Part shown: positions 8,602 to 17,387 of the stretch, piece by piece | Numbering within the stretch: position 1 is the first letter of the stretch | Layout: the number at the start of each line of letters is the position of its first letter | NCBI GenBank assembly: GCA_016722075.1 | Contig: JADKGW010000001.1 | Coordinates: 3,472,001-3,536,000 of the forward strand | DNA: 64,000 nt | Direction: 5' to 3' | From: Candidatus Kouleothrix ribensis | GTDB taxonomy: Bacteria; Chloroflexota; Chloroflexia; Chloroflexales; Roseiflexaceae | Made by a program: the position numbers and the translations under genes | Notes under the pieces: generated by a model | The model's input: the letters and a program-made list of their open reading frames with translations, nothing else | Database searches by the model: none | Told to the model about the DNA's origin: nothing

Positions 8602-9468
8602 TTATGGTTGTGGTGTTGCTTCCGCCGGCTGCGGGGCCGGCGGGGCGTCGTTACGATAAAACGGCGTGCTTGGCCGCAGATCCAGCAGTGTAAAGGCGGT
8701 GCCATCGTTGAGCAGCGTGCCAAGTACCGCCAGCTTGCTATCGAGCTGCTCGGATGTGCCAAAGATGATCTGGCGGTTGTCGGCGGTCGTGACGAAGATC
8801 CGCCGGCTGAGATCCCAGCCGATATGCATGGGGCGTAGCCCCAGCTCGGCCGGCAGCCGCAGGCTGAGCACGCGCCCGAGCGCCAGCGCGTCGGGGTCGA
8901 CGGTGTCGTTCGGCTGCAGCGGCCGGTTGCTGCCGTCCTCGATCACCAGCGTATCGGTGAGCGGCGTGCTGCTGTCGGTGTCGAGCACGCGGCCGGCTGC
9001 GTCGAGCAAGTAGAGCGTGGCCCCCGACTGCCAGCGCACCTCGGGCCGCCGCTCGCTGACGCTGATCGTCAGCTGGTCGGGCAGCAGCACCGACACGCGC
9101 GCATCTTCGATATACGCACTGGTCTTCAGCCGCGCGACGATCTGGGCGGTGTCGAGCAGCCAGATCGACTGGTCGCGCGCGCCGGACAGCGTGGCGACGG
9201 CCTCGGGATGCAGCGCCTGTGCGCCCTCGACCACGATCGCCTGCACGGTGAAGCGCGGCGCCGTGGCTACGTACAGCAGCGCGCCGAGCGCGGCGATCAG
9301 CAGCAGCAGGCTGGCCAGCCGCCCGCTGGCTACCCAGGCGCCCATAGCGCGGCGCGGCCCGGCGCGCACCGCCGACCCACGGCGCGAGTGCGGCTGCCCG
9401 GCGCGCGCGCGCCGGCGCGCGGCAATGCGCTCGCGGGTGTTCGGTTGGTTGTAGTCGAATCGATCCAT
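8602..9468 (-). CDS. ftsQ: Cell division protein FtsQ/DivIB (POTRA domain)
   Basis: A 288-residue bitopic membrane protein. A long basic cytoplasmic tail (to about residue 48) and one membrane helix (about 49-68) are followed by an extracytoplasmic POTRA domain starting at FTVQAIVVEGAQALHPE, then the FtsQ beta-domain. It bridges early and late divisome proteins through FtsL and partners. The C-terminus is Pro/Ala-rich (PAPQPAEATPQP). It lies between ddl and ftsA as in many bacteria. Confidence 0.92.
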   Translation of the reverse strand: MDRFDYNQPNTRERIAARRRARAGQPHSRRGSAVRAGPRRAMGAWVASGRLASLLLLIAALGALLYVATAPRFTVQAIVVEGAQALHPEAVATLSGARDQSIWLLDTAQIVARLKTSAYIEDARVSVLLPDQLTISVSERRPEVRWQSGATLYLLDAAGRVLDTDSSTPLTDTLVIEDGSNRPLQPNDTVDPDALALGRVLSLRLPAELGLRPMHIGWDLSRRIFVTTADNRQIIFGTSEQLDSKLAVLGTLLNDGTAFTLLDLRPSTPFYRNDAPPAPQPAEATPQP

Positions 9469-9478
9469 TATGTTCTTC

Positions 9479-9520
9479 TGTTTTCGGTTTTTACGCGCTG
9501 CGAGCGCAAAATCGAAAACA
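9479..9520. repeat. Palindromic element between ddl and ftsQ (copy B)
   Basis: TGTTTTCG (9479-9486) pairs with CGAAAACA (9513-9520) around an inner GCGC-TGCGA-GCGC hairpin (9495-9507). Core and flanks match the element at 5969-6024, so these are two members of a small palindromic repeat family inside the dcw cluster. Confidence 0.55.
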
Positions 9521-9555
9521 AATAAGGGTTCAGTGCTGCCCTGCCGAAACGCGAG

Positions 9556-10674
9556 TCACCGCGTATCTCCCATCACTGATTGATGCCGCTCGAGCGCCAG
9601 CGCGATCAGCCGATCGAGCAGCTGGCTGTACGCCACGCCGCTGGCCTGCCACATCTTGGCGTACATGCTCACCGGCGTGAAGCCGGGCATGGTGTTGACC
9701 TCGTTCAGGTATACCCCGCCGGTGTCTTTATCGAGCAAGAAATCGACCCGCGCCAGCCCGGCGCCATCGACGGCGTTGAAGGCCTGGATGGCCAGCACGC
9801 GCACCTGCTCGGCCAGTGCCGGCGCGATCTCGGCCGGGATCACGATCTGCGACTCGCCGCCCAGGTATTTGGCCTGGTAGTCGTACCACTCGTTCGAGGG
9901 CACCACCTCGCCGGGCACGCTGGCCACAACGTCGTCGTTGCCCAGCACGCTGATCTCGATCTCGCGGGCATTGATGCCCTGCTCGATCACGATCCGCCGG
10001 TCGTAGTGCGCCGCCTCGGCCAGGCCGCGCTCGAGCGTGGCGCGGTCGGTGGCCTTGCTAATGCCAACGCTGCTGCCCATGTTGGCCGGCTTGACGAACA
10101 CCGGGTAGTGCAGCTGGGCCTCGATCTGCTCGGCCACCTGTGCCGGCGCGCGCTGCCAATCGACCCGGCGCACCAGCAGCCAGGGCAGCAGCGGCAGCCC
10201 GGCGGCGGCGAAGGCCGCCTTCATCATGGCCTTGTCCATACCCACGGCCGAGGCCAGCACGCCGCAGCCGACATACGCCACGCCGGCCAGCTGCATCAAG
10301 CCCTGCACCGTGCCGTCTTCGCCCATCGGGCCGTGCAGCACCGGGAAGATCAGGTCAATCCCAGCCTGCTGCCGCCAGTCGGTGGTTGGCAGGCTCATCT
10401 CATCTAGCGCCAGCGCGGTGTCCGAGGCCGGCTGGCCGTGATCGGCCGGCTGCTGGCCGCTGGCCGGCAGCTTCAGCCGATCGGCGGCGGCCAGCAGCGC
10501 CGGCATGGCGCCTGGCCCGGCCAGCCAGCGGCCCTGCTTGGTGATGCCGATCGGCACAACCTCGTATCTGGCGCGGTCAAGGTTCTCGAGCACTGCGGCA
10601 GCCGACACGAGCGAGACCTCGTGTTCGCCCGATTGGCCGCCGAACAGCACGCCGATACGCAGCTTCTGAGTCAT
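9556..10674 (-). CDS. ddl: D-alanine--D-alanine ligase
   Basis: A 372-residue ATP-grasp enzyme making D-Ala-D-Ala for the muramyl pentapeptide. FGGQSGEHEVSL at the N-terminus, NMGSSVGISK in the ATP-binding part and VYLNEVNTMPGFTP at the metal/substrate site are the standard motifs. An Ala/Gln-rich insertion (about residues 70-95) is the only unusual stretch. GGGAGAG precedes ATG 10674. Its substrate D-Ala is made elsewhere; its product is used by MurF, encoded in the same cluster. Confidence 0.97.
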   Translation of the reverse strand: MTQKLRIGVLFGGQSGEHEVSLVSAAAVLENLDRARYEVVPIGITKQGRWLAGPGAMPALLAAADRLKLPASGQQPADHGQPASDTALALDEMSLPTTDWRQQAGIDLIFPVLHGPMGEDGTVQGLMQLAGVAYVGCGVLASAVGMDKAMMKAAFAAAGLPLLPWLLVRRVDWQRAPAQVAEQIEAQLHYPVFVKPANMGSSVGISKATDRATLERGLAEAAHYDRRIVIEQGINAREIEISVLGNDDVVASVPGEVVPSNEWYDYQAKYLGGESQIVIPAEIAPALAEQVRVLAIQAFNAVDGAGLARVDFLLDKDTGGVYLNEVNTMPGFTPVSMYAKMWQASGVAYSQLLDRLIALALERHQSVMGDTR

Positions 10675-10702
10675 GGATTCTCTCCCAACCTCGCCAGCAG
10701 GC

Positions 10703-11632
10703 TCATCCGAGTATCTCTACTTCGAGCGTAAGTGCAACGCCGAACTCGCGCAGCACGCGCTCACGGGCCAGCTCGATCAGCCTCAGCACGTCGTCGCTAC
10801 TGGCGCCGCCCTGGTTGACGATGTAGTTGGCGTGGGTCTGGGCGATCTGGGCCTGGCCCACGCGCGCGCCCTTCAGCCCGGCCACCTCGATCAGCCGGCC
10901 GGCACTATCGCCGGGCGGGTTCTTGAACACGCTGCCGCACGACGATCCCACCGGCGTCTTGCGCTTGCGCTCGGCGGCGGTGCGCTGCATCTGCTCGGCC
11001 AGCGCGCGCGGGTCGCCCCGGCGCAGCGCGAACTCGGCTGCCAGCACCACCCTGGTGGCCGGCTGAGGCCGCTCGGCGCCGGTAGGCGCGGCAGCCCCAG
11101 CCAGCGGCAGCGCGGCACGTTCGGCTTTTAAGGCGCTGGTGCGATACCCGTAGCCAAAGCGCTCGACCGGCCACTCCTCGACATGGTCGCCTACCTGTAG
11201 CCAGGCCCGCCGCAGTATGGTGGCGATATCGCCGCCATAGCAGCCGGCATTGCCGAACACTGCCCCGCCGATCGTGCCGGGCAGGCCCTCGGCCCATTCG
11301 AGCCCGGCCCAGCCCTGAGCCGCCAGCCGCCGGACGGTGCCGGCCATTGGTGCGCCCGCCCCCACGCGAGCATACCCCACATCACCTGCGGCCTGCATCT
11401 GCACGCTCTGGTCGCGCAAGCGCAGCACCAGCCCAGCGAAGCCGCTGTCGCGCACCAGCAGGTTGGTGCCGCCGCCCAGCACGAACACCTGCACCCCGCG
11501 CTCGCCTGCCCAGGATAGCGTGGCATGCAGCGCGGCGGGCGTGGCGGCTGTACCGAACCAGCGCGCCGGGCCGCCAATCCGCCAGGCGGTATATTTCGCC
11601 AAAGGCTCGTTTTCGACGATCGTTTCGATCAT
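10703..11632 (-). CDS. murB: UDP-N-acetylenolpyruvoylglucosamine reductase MurB
   Basis: A 309-residue FAD/NADPH enzyme reducing UDP-GlcNAc-enolpyruvate to UDP-MurNAc. FAD-binding VFVLGGGTNLLVRD, the middle motif GLPGTIGGAVFGNAG and the catalytic-serine region SCGSVFKNP are in order; the C-terminal glutamate region is LTLEVEIL. The length fits the shorter MurB class. It sits between the TPR gene and ddl on one transcript, with gaps of 15 and 28 bp. Confidence 0.97.
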   Translation of the reverse strand: MIETIVENEPLAKYTAWRIGGPARWFGTAATPAALHATLSWAGERGVQVFVLGGGTNLLVRDSGFAGLVLRLRDQSVQMQAAGDVGYARVGAGAPMAGTVRRLAAQGWAGLEWAEGLPGTIGGAVFGNAGCYGGDIATILRRAWLQVGDHVEEWPVERFGYGYRTSALKAERAALPLAGAAAPTGAERPQPATRVVLAAEFALRRGDPRALAEQMQRTAAERKRKTPVGSSCGSVFKNPPGDSAGRLIEVAGLKGARVGQAQIAQTHANYIVNQGGASSDDVLRLIELARERVLREFGVALTLEVEILG

Positions 11633-11647
11633 GGCCCACTCTGCCGA

Positions 11648-12952
11648 TTAGCTGCGCCTGGGCGGGTGGCCGGTCCGAAGTCGCTCGCGCAGCTCGGCCG
11701 CTTCGTCGGCATGGTGCAGCGCCTCGCGGATCTTCAGCGCCTCGACCCACTGCGCGTTGGCCTGGTCGCGGCGGCCCTGGTCGAAGTTCAGGTCGCCGAT
11801 GCGCTCGTACACGCGCGCCTGGCCGATCTGGTCGTTGTCGCGCCGCGTCACCGCCATCGCGCGCTGGTAGAAATCGAGCGCCTGATCGTACGTATGCTGT
11901 GCGCGGGCGGTATTGCCCAGGTGCAGCAGCGCGATGCCCTGGCCGCGTGGGTTCTGGAGCTGCTCTTCGAGCGTTAGCGCCTGCAGCAGGCGCGCATGGG
12001 CATCCTGGTAGCGCCCGAGCCGGAGCAAGATCATACCGATCACGGTATTCGAGCGCGCGCGCCCAACCACATCGTTGATCTGCTCGCGCAGCTCGAGGCT
12101 CTCTTGCGCGTCGGCCAGCGCATCGTCCAGCTTCCCCTGCGCCAGCAGCGAGAGCGCGATCTTGTCGCGCAGGATCGCCTGGCCCAGCAGGCTACCGCGG
12201 CCCTGCTCGAGGCTGAGCGAGCGCAGGTAGAAGGTCATGGCCTCGCGGCTGGCGCCCAGGATGCGGTAGATATCGCCAATGCTGCTGAACACGCGCGCCA
12301 GCATGATCCGGGCGTCGTTCTGCTCAGATTCTTCCTGCGCCAGCTGAAGCTCCTGGAGCGCCTCGAGATGCCGGCCCTGCAGCTGGTGTACCTTGGCCAG
12401 GTGCAGGCGCACCTCGATCTCGAGCTCGCTCAGCTCGTCGCTCGATGCCAGCATGCGCGCCTGCTGCAGCACCACCTCGGCGCTCATCAGCTGGCCCAGC
12501 TCGCGCTGCATGCGGCCAACCGCCAGGTAGGCCCGCGCGGTGGCTTCGTTGTTGCCGCGCGCCTGGGCGATGCCGAGCATGCGCCGCGCGTAGTCGAGGC
12601 CTTCGCGATACTGCCCGCCAAACTCGAGGATCGCCAGCGCCAGCGCGTAGGCCCGCAGGTCGTGCGCGTGGCGCTGCGTGCCGTCGAGCCGGTCGAGCTG
12701 GGTCAGCGCGCGCTCGGCCCAGCGCCGGGCCGTAGTGAAATCGAGGCGCGTCATGCGCGCCTCAGCAATCTCAAGTGTGGCCACAACCGCCTCGGCGTAG
12801 GCGCCGGCCTGCTCCCAATGCCAGGCCAGCGTCTCGCGCCAATCTTGCGGCGCAGGCCCGCCCGCGCCATAGCGCGCAGTCAACTGCTCGGCAACGTGGC
12901 GATGAAATGTAGCGTTATCTTCAGCTGTCACAGGTGGCTCACTTCTCGACAC
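11648..12952 (-). CDS. TPR-repeat protein embedded in the dcw cluster
   Basis: A 434-residue soluble protein made almost entirely of tetratricopeptide-like helical pairs of about 40 residues, with the TPR pattern A-x-x-Y/R-L-x-x-G-x-x-E-x-A-x repeated from about residue 50 to 420. No enzyme domain, signal or membrane helix is seen. The start is GTG 12952, only 7 bp after the murC stop, so translation is likely coupled. Its place between murC and murB suggests a scaffold role in wall synthesis or division, but that is only context; nothing in the sequence fixes a partner. Confidence 0.8.
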   Translation of the reverse strand: MSRSEPPVTAEDNATFHRHVAEQLTARYGAGGPAPQDWRETLAWHWEQAGAYAEAVVATLEIAEARMTRLDFTTARRWAERALTQLDRLDGTQRHAHDLRAYALALAILEFGGQYREGLDYARRMLGIAQARGNNEATARAYLAVGRMQRELGQLMSAEVVLQQARMLASSDELSELEIEVRLHLAKVHQLQGRHLEALQELQLAQEESEQNDARIMLARVFSSIGDIYRILGASREAMTFYLRSLSLEQGRGSLLGQAILRDKIALSLLAQGKLDDALADAQESLELREQINDVVGRARSNTVIGMILLRLGRYQDAHARLLQALTLEEQLQNPRGQGIALLHLGNTARAQHTYDQALDFYQRAMAVTRRDNDQIGQARVYERIGDLNFDQGRRDQANAQWVEALKIREALHHADEAAELRERLRTGHPPRRS

Positions 12953-12959
12953 TCATAGC

Positions 12960-14351
12960 TCACGACTCCAGGAGCGCCTCGCCGACCCGGCTGCCATCGC
13001 CAGCGCCCAGCGTCAGCACGACATCGCCTGGCCGCACGAGCCGGCGCAGCGCCGCGCTGGCATGGGCCAGATCGCCAACCGCGTGCGCGTGCGGGTGATC
13101 CAGCCGGGCGGCCAGCAGCGCGCCATCCACGCCGAGCGTGTCGGTCTCGCGCGCGGCGTACACATCGCCAACCAGCACAATATCGGCGTCGCCGAAGGCG
13201 CTGGCCCACTCGCCGAGCAGCGCGCGCGTGCGCGAGTAGGTGTGTGGCTGAATGTAGGCCACGATCCGCCGGGCGCCATAGCGGCCGCGCGCGGCGGCCA
13301 GGGTCGCGCGCACCTCGCTGGGATGGTGCGCATAGTCGTCGATCACCAGCACGCCGCCGGCCTCGCCCTTGATCTCGAAGCGCCGCCGCGCGCCGTGGTA
13401 GCGCGCCAGCGCCGCCAGCGCCGCCGCCGGGGCCACGCCCGCGCATACCACTGCCGCCAGCGCTGCCAGTGCATTGCGCACATTATGCGCGCCGCTGAGC
13501 TGGATGCGGCACGGCCCCAGGCAGTATGTCGCAAGGCTGTGCCGGTCGTAGCGCCATACGTCGAAGCTGGTGCCGCCGGCGTCGTCGCGCACATTCGCGG
13601 CCGACCAGTCGAGCAGGGCGCGCCGGCACGACACCGGGTCGCGCGCCACGGCCTCGTCGATGCCGTAGTGCTGAGCCGCCGGCTGGCCGGCCACACGCAG
13701 CGCGCCGGCGTCGTCGCCGCAGACGATCAGGTTGCGCGGGTCGGGCGCTGCCTCTGCGAAGGCGCGAAAGGCCGCATCATAGGCCTCGGCGGTTGGGTAG
13801 ATATCGACATGGTCGAGCTCGACATTCGTAATCACCGCGATCTGCGGCGTGAGCGCCAGGAACGTCCGGTCGTACTCGTCGGCCTCGATCACCAGCGGCG
13901 CGGCCGGGCTGCCCCAGCTGGCGTTGCGCGGCAGGTCGGGCACATCGGCGCCGATCAGAAAGCCGGGCGCGCGCCCGGCCTCGAGCAGCGCCAGCGCAAT
14001 CATCGCGGTTGTGGTGGTCTTGCCGTGCGTGCCGGCCACTGCGATGATCGGGCGCTGGGCCGACCAGGCGCGCCACAGGTCGGCGCGTTTCACGATCGGA
14101 ATGCCGCGCGCGCGCGCGGCCGCAACCTCGGGATGCTCAGCGCGCACGGCCGAGGTGATCAGCAGCGTATCGGCCCCGGCTACGTGCTCGGGCGCGTGGC
14201 CGCGCACGATCGCCGCGCCGCGCGCGGCCAGCGCGTCGGCCAGCGGGTTGCGCACGAGATCCGAGCCACTCACAGTGTGCCCCTGGTCGAGCAGCACATG
14301 GGCAATTGCGCTCATGCCCGCGCCTGCGATGCCGACGATGTGGTAGTGCAT
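12960..14351 (-). CDS. murC: UDP-N-acetylmuramate--L-alanine ligase MurC
   Basis: A 463-residue Mur ligase that adds L-Ala to UDP-MurNAc using ATP. The N-terminal nucleotide-binding turn is GIAGAGMSAIAHVLLDQGH, the ATP P-loop GTHGKTTTTAMIA, and the central VIEADEYDRTFL and NVELDHVDIYP motifs are typical of MurC. The C-terminal domain has the DDYAHHPSEV motif. It lies 4 bp after a small membrane protein gene and 7 bp before the TPR gene. Confidence 0.97.
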   Translation of the reverse strand: MHYHIVGIAGAGMSAIAHVLLDQGHTVSGSDLVRNPLADALAARGAAIVRGHAPEHVAGADTLLITSAVRAEHPEVAAARARGIPIVKRADLWRAWSAQRPIIAVAGTHGKTTTTAMIALALLEAGRAPGFLIGADVPDLPRNASWGSPAAPLVIEADEYDRTFLALTPQIAVITNVELDHVDIYPTAEAYDAAFRAFAEAAPDPRNLIVCGDDAGALRVAGQPAAQHYGIDEAVARDPVSCRRALLDWSAANVRDDAGGTSFDVWRYDRHSLATYCLGPCRIQLSGAHNVRNALAALAAVVCAGVAPAAALAALARYHGARRRFEIKGEAGGVLVIDDYAHHPSEVRATLAAARGRYGARRIVAYIQPHTYSRTRALLGEWASAFGDADIVLVGDVYAARETDTLGVDGALLAARLDHPHAHAVGDLAHASAALRRLVRPGDVVLTLGAGDGSRVGEALLES

Positions 14352-14355
14352 GGGC

Positions 14356-15006
14356 TTACTTCTTCGCCCCCGGCGGCGGATCAGGCCGGAACACGCGGTC
14401 GAACCGCAGTAGAATAATCACAATCAGCAGGATGAAGAACGCGCCAATCACCGACGGGATGATCGGCGCATAGTTCGGCAGGCCATTCAGCGCCGAGGTT
14501 ACCAGGCCAGGGCGATTGAGCGACTCGGGCGCGGCCTCCCAGAACGTGGAGATCGCGCTGATGCCAAGCACGCCGATGTACAGCCCGATCAGCAGCCCGA
14601 GTATGCGCATGGTCTGGGCCTTGTCGGTTGGCTTGAGCGTGGCCTCCCACGGCCAGGCGTAGCCGATACCCACGGCCAGCAGCGCGATGAACACCAGCAC
14701 GCGCAGCAGCAGCGGCGCCTGAAAGTTATCGGGGATCAGCGGCGGCAGCGCGAGCGCGCTGGCCGGGTCGCGGCCGAGCGCGAATGCGAACAGCTTCGGC
14801 CCATTGCTATAGAAGCGGTTAACCAGGCCGACCACGAAGTCGCCGCCCTGTACAGTCAGCAGATAGCCGATCGTCATAAAGAGCGCAATACTGAGCATAT
14901 AGCGAAAGCCACGCTGCCAGCCGGCCACCACCAGCGCAATCAGGATCGTATACGTAACGATGGAGCTTCCCAGGTTAATAATAATCAAGCCGTTGTCTGT
15001 ACTCAT
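14356..15006 (-). CDS. Polytopic membrane protein of unknown function in the dcw cluster
   Basis: A 216-residue protein with about five predicted membrane segments (near 14-30, 36-52, 102-122, 132-155 and 183-201) and a short Pro-rich basic tail (FRPDPPPGAKK). No family is recognised. RBS AGGAGA precedes ATG 15006 and the gene ends 4 bp before murC starts, so it is part of the wall-synthesis transcript. It occupies the place where murG is often found in dcw clusters, but it does not look like a glycosyltransferase. Confidence 0.75.
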   Translation of the reverse strand: MSTDNGLIIINLGSSIVTYTILIALVVAGWQRGFRYMLSIALFMTIGYLLTVQGGDFVVGLVNRFYSNGPKLFAFALGRDPASALALPPLIPDNFQAPLLLRVLVFIALLAVGIGYAWPWEATLKPTDKAQTMRILGLLIGLYIGVLGISAISTFWEAAPESLNRPGLVTSALNGLPNYAPIIPSVIGAFFILLIVIILLRFDRVFRPDPPPGAKK

Positions 15007-15116
15007 GCTGGGCTTCTCCTGGTTGCCAGATCAACGAGCATGCTCGCCGGTTAGCGCGTACGGCCGGTCGAGCCTACATCTGATACTACAATTGATACTT
15101 TTTTTGCCACGAGTCC

Positions 15117-16388
15117 TTAGCGCGCCCGGCGGGCGTTACGCCGCGGGCTGCCGGATGCTGCCTGGCCGGCCCGGCCCGAACGGCGGCTACGCGGCGCCGG
15201 CAGCCACCCGGCCAGCCGCTCGCGCAGGGCGATCGGCGGCAGCCGCAGCGCGCGCCGGGGCTGCTCGGCCCGCTCGCGCGGCCGCTCGACGGTGTGGCGC
15301 GAGATACTCAGCAAGATGCCAACTGCGACCATGCACATAATCAGCGACGAGCTGCCGTAGCTAATGAACGGCAGCGTCAGCCCGGTAAACGGCAGCAGTG
15401 TCGTCACCACCGCCATATTGATCAGCGCCTGGAACACCAGCCAGCCGGTCAGCCCGGTGGCCAGCAGCGCCGCGAATGGGTCGGGCGCGCGGCCGGCGAT
15501 GCGCAGGCCGCGGTAGGCGATCACCAGGAAGCACCCGGCCACGAACAGTGTACCGAGCAGCCCGAATTCCTCGCCGATCACCGCGAAGATCGCATCGGTG
15601 TGGGCTTGCGAGAGCCACAGAAACTTCTGGCGGCCCTGCCCCAGGCCCACGCCGAAGATCCCGCCGCTGCCGAGCGCGTACAGACCATGCACCGGCTGCC
15701 ACCCGGCCCCCAGGTAGTCGGAAAATGGGTCGAGCCAGGCAGCAATGCGCCCCTGCCGGAATGGCGCGATCTTCACCATTGCCCAGAACGCCCCGGCCGA
15801 CACCGCAGCCGCGCCGAGGATGTGCAGCAGATTAGCCCCGGCAGTAAAATAGACCATGCCGGCAATAATGATCAGCACAATCGTGGTGCCCAGATCGCCC
15901 TCGAGCATCACCAGGCCGCACACCACCCCAAGCATCACGGCGAATGGGATGAGGCCGTAGCTGACGTTGTCGAGCCGCTCGCCGCGCCGCGAGAGCCAAT
16001 CGGCAAAATAGACAATCATGGCCAGCTTGGCCAGCTCCGAGGGCTGCATGCTGAAGATGCCGATGCGAATCCAGCTGCGCGCACCATTGACCTCGGTCAG
16101 GCCGGTCGGCAAGATCAGCACCACCAGCAGCAGCAGCAGCGCCGCTGCGATCAGCTGCACCGAGTAGCTGCGCCAGAAGCGGTAGTCGATCCGCTGCGCC
16201 ACCAGCAAGCCGATCGTGCCGAGCACGACGCCGGTGAGCTGGCGCAGTGTGTAGTACAGCTGGTTGCCATGCTGCGTGAACGCATCGACAAACGAGGCGC
16301 TGTAGACCATCACCAGGCCCAGCGGCACCAGGATGCCCACCGCCGTGAGCAGCGGGTAGTCGGGTTTGCGTTTAGAGGTATCGAACAT
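15117..16388 (-). CDS. ftsW: SEDS peptidoglycan glycosyltransferase FtsW
   Basis: A 423-residue integral membrane protein with about ten helices of the FtsW/RodA/SpoVE family, the polymerase that works with the FtsI transpeptidase at the septum. Family motifs include SWIRIGIFSMQPSELAKLA, LEGDLGTT, the HTDAIFAVIGEEFGLLG loop, and LTLPFISYGSSSL near the C-terminus. The last 50 residues are a basic Arg/Ala-rich tail. Its place between murD/rhomboid and murC supports FtsW rather than RodA. Confidence 0.95.
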   Translation of the reverse strand: MFDTSKRKPDYPLLTAVGILVPLGLVMVYSASFVDAFTQHGNQLYYTLRQLTGVVLGTIGLLVAQRIDYRFWRSYSVQLIAAALLLLLVVLILPTGLTEVNGARSWIRIGIFSMQPSELAKLAMIVYFADWLSRRGERLDNVSYGLIPFAVMLGVVCGLVMLEGDLGTTIVLIIIAGMVYFTAGANLLHILGAAAVSAGAFWAMVKIAPFRQGRIAAWLDPFSDYLGAGWQPVHGLYALGSGGIFGVGLGQGRQKFLWLSQAHTDAIFAVIGEEFGLLGTLFVAGCFLVIAYRGLRIAGRAPDPFAALLATGLTGWLVFQALINMAVVTTLLPFTGLTLPFISYGSSSLIMCMVAVGILLSISRHTVERPRERAEQPRRALRLPPIALRERLAGWLPAPRSRRSGRAGQAASGSPRRNARRAR

Positions 16389-16447
16389 AGCACTGTCAGC
16401 AGTCAGCGGCCAGCAATCAGCGGCATGCGCTGCGCGCCGGCTACTGC

Positions 16448-17306
16448 CTACCGGATAGGTGGATTCATGGTCATCACTGCGGCCACCAGGATCGCCAGCA
16501 CCACCAGCGCGCCGGCCCAGCCGAAGGGCAGGCTGCGCCGCACAATCTGCGGCGGGAACAGCCGCTCGTCGAGCTCGAAGCGCGGTGCCAGCAGCCAGCC
16601 CACCAGCGCCCCGCCGATCAGCCCACCGATGTGGGCATTGTTGTCGATCCGCGGCGTGCTGAAGCCGATCAACAGGTTGATCATAATCACGGTGACCAGG
16701 CTGCCGAGCTGCTGGCGCGAGATCTCGCCGAGCAGCTTGCGCGAGCTGTAGTAGAACGCCGCCAGCCCACCGATCAGCCCGAAGATCGCGCCCGACGCGC
16801 CCACCGCCGGGATGGGCGAGCGCAAGTACGAGGCTACGCCGCCCGCGAACCCGGCGATGAAGTACAGCGCCAGGAAGCGCGGCGTGCCGTAGATCTGCTC
16901 GCTCTCAGGCCCGATCGTATACAGCGCCCAGGCGTTGAAGCCGATGTGGAGCAGCCCGCCGTGCAGGAACATCGAGGTCAGAAAGCGGTAGTACTCGCCG
17001 CCGGCGATCCCTGCGTTGTCCTTCTGGCCAAGATCGAGCAGCAGGTCGTTGATCGGCAGCCCCGCCGACCCGCAGGCCGATGATCTGCAGCACGGTGGGA
17101 ATTGCGAAGATCACGATGTTCAGCGCCAGCAGCACCCACACCGCGCGCGGCCGCGCGAACGGCAGCCGCAGCCGGTAGCCTGGCTGCGGGATGGGCTGGG
17201 CCTCGCCTACCACCGGCTGTGCGCCTGCGGGCCGCGCGCCGAAGGCCGGCTCGAGCTCGCGCGTGGGGGGGACAGGCTGGTCATCTTGCTGATCGGGTTG
17301 TGTCAT
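16448..17306 (-). pseudogene. Rhomboid-family intramembrane serine protease, interrupted by a one-base frameshift
   Basis: The start at 17306 reads MTQPDQQDD, a hydrophilic tail, a first helix and then LQIIGLRVGG before going out of frame. Dropping one base at the C4/G4 run (17060-17063) restores LPINDLLLDLG, EYYRFLTSMFLHGGLLHIGFN and the rest of the fold to the stop at 16448. Catalytic residues are intact downstream: Ser in GASGAIFG and His in NNAHIGGLIGG. The repaired protein would be about 285 residues with six or more helices. It may be a sequencing error at the homopolymer, a recent pseudogene or, least likely, programmed slippage. It lies between ftsW and murD. Confidence 0.85.
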
Positions 17307-17387
17307 AATGCGTTTTAAGTTCCGAGTCTTGAGTCTTGCGTTTTGGGCTTACAGGCGCGCTATCCGCCTGGCCGCAACATGTCATAC

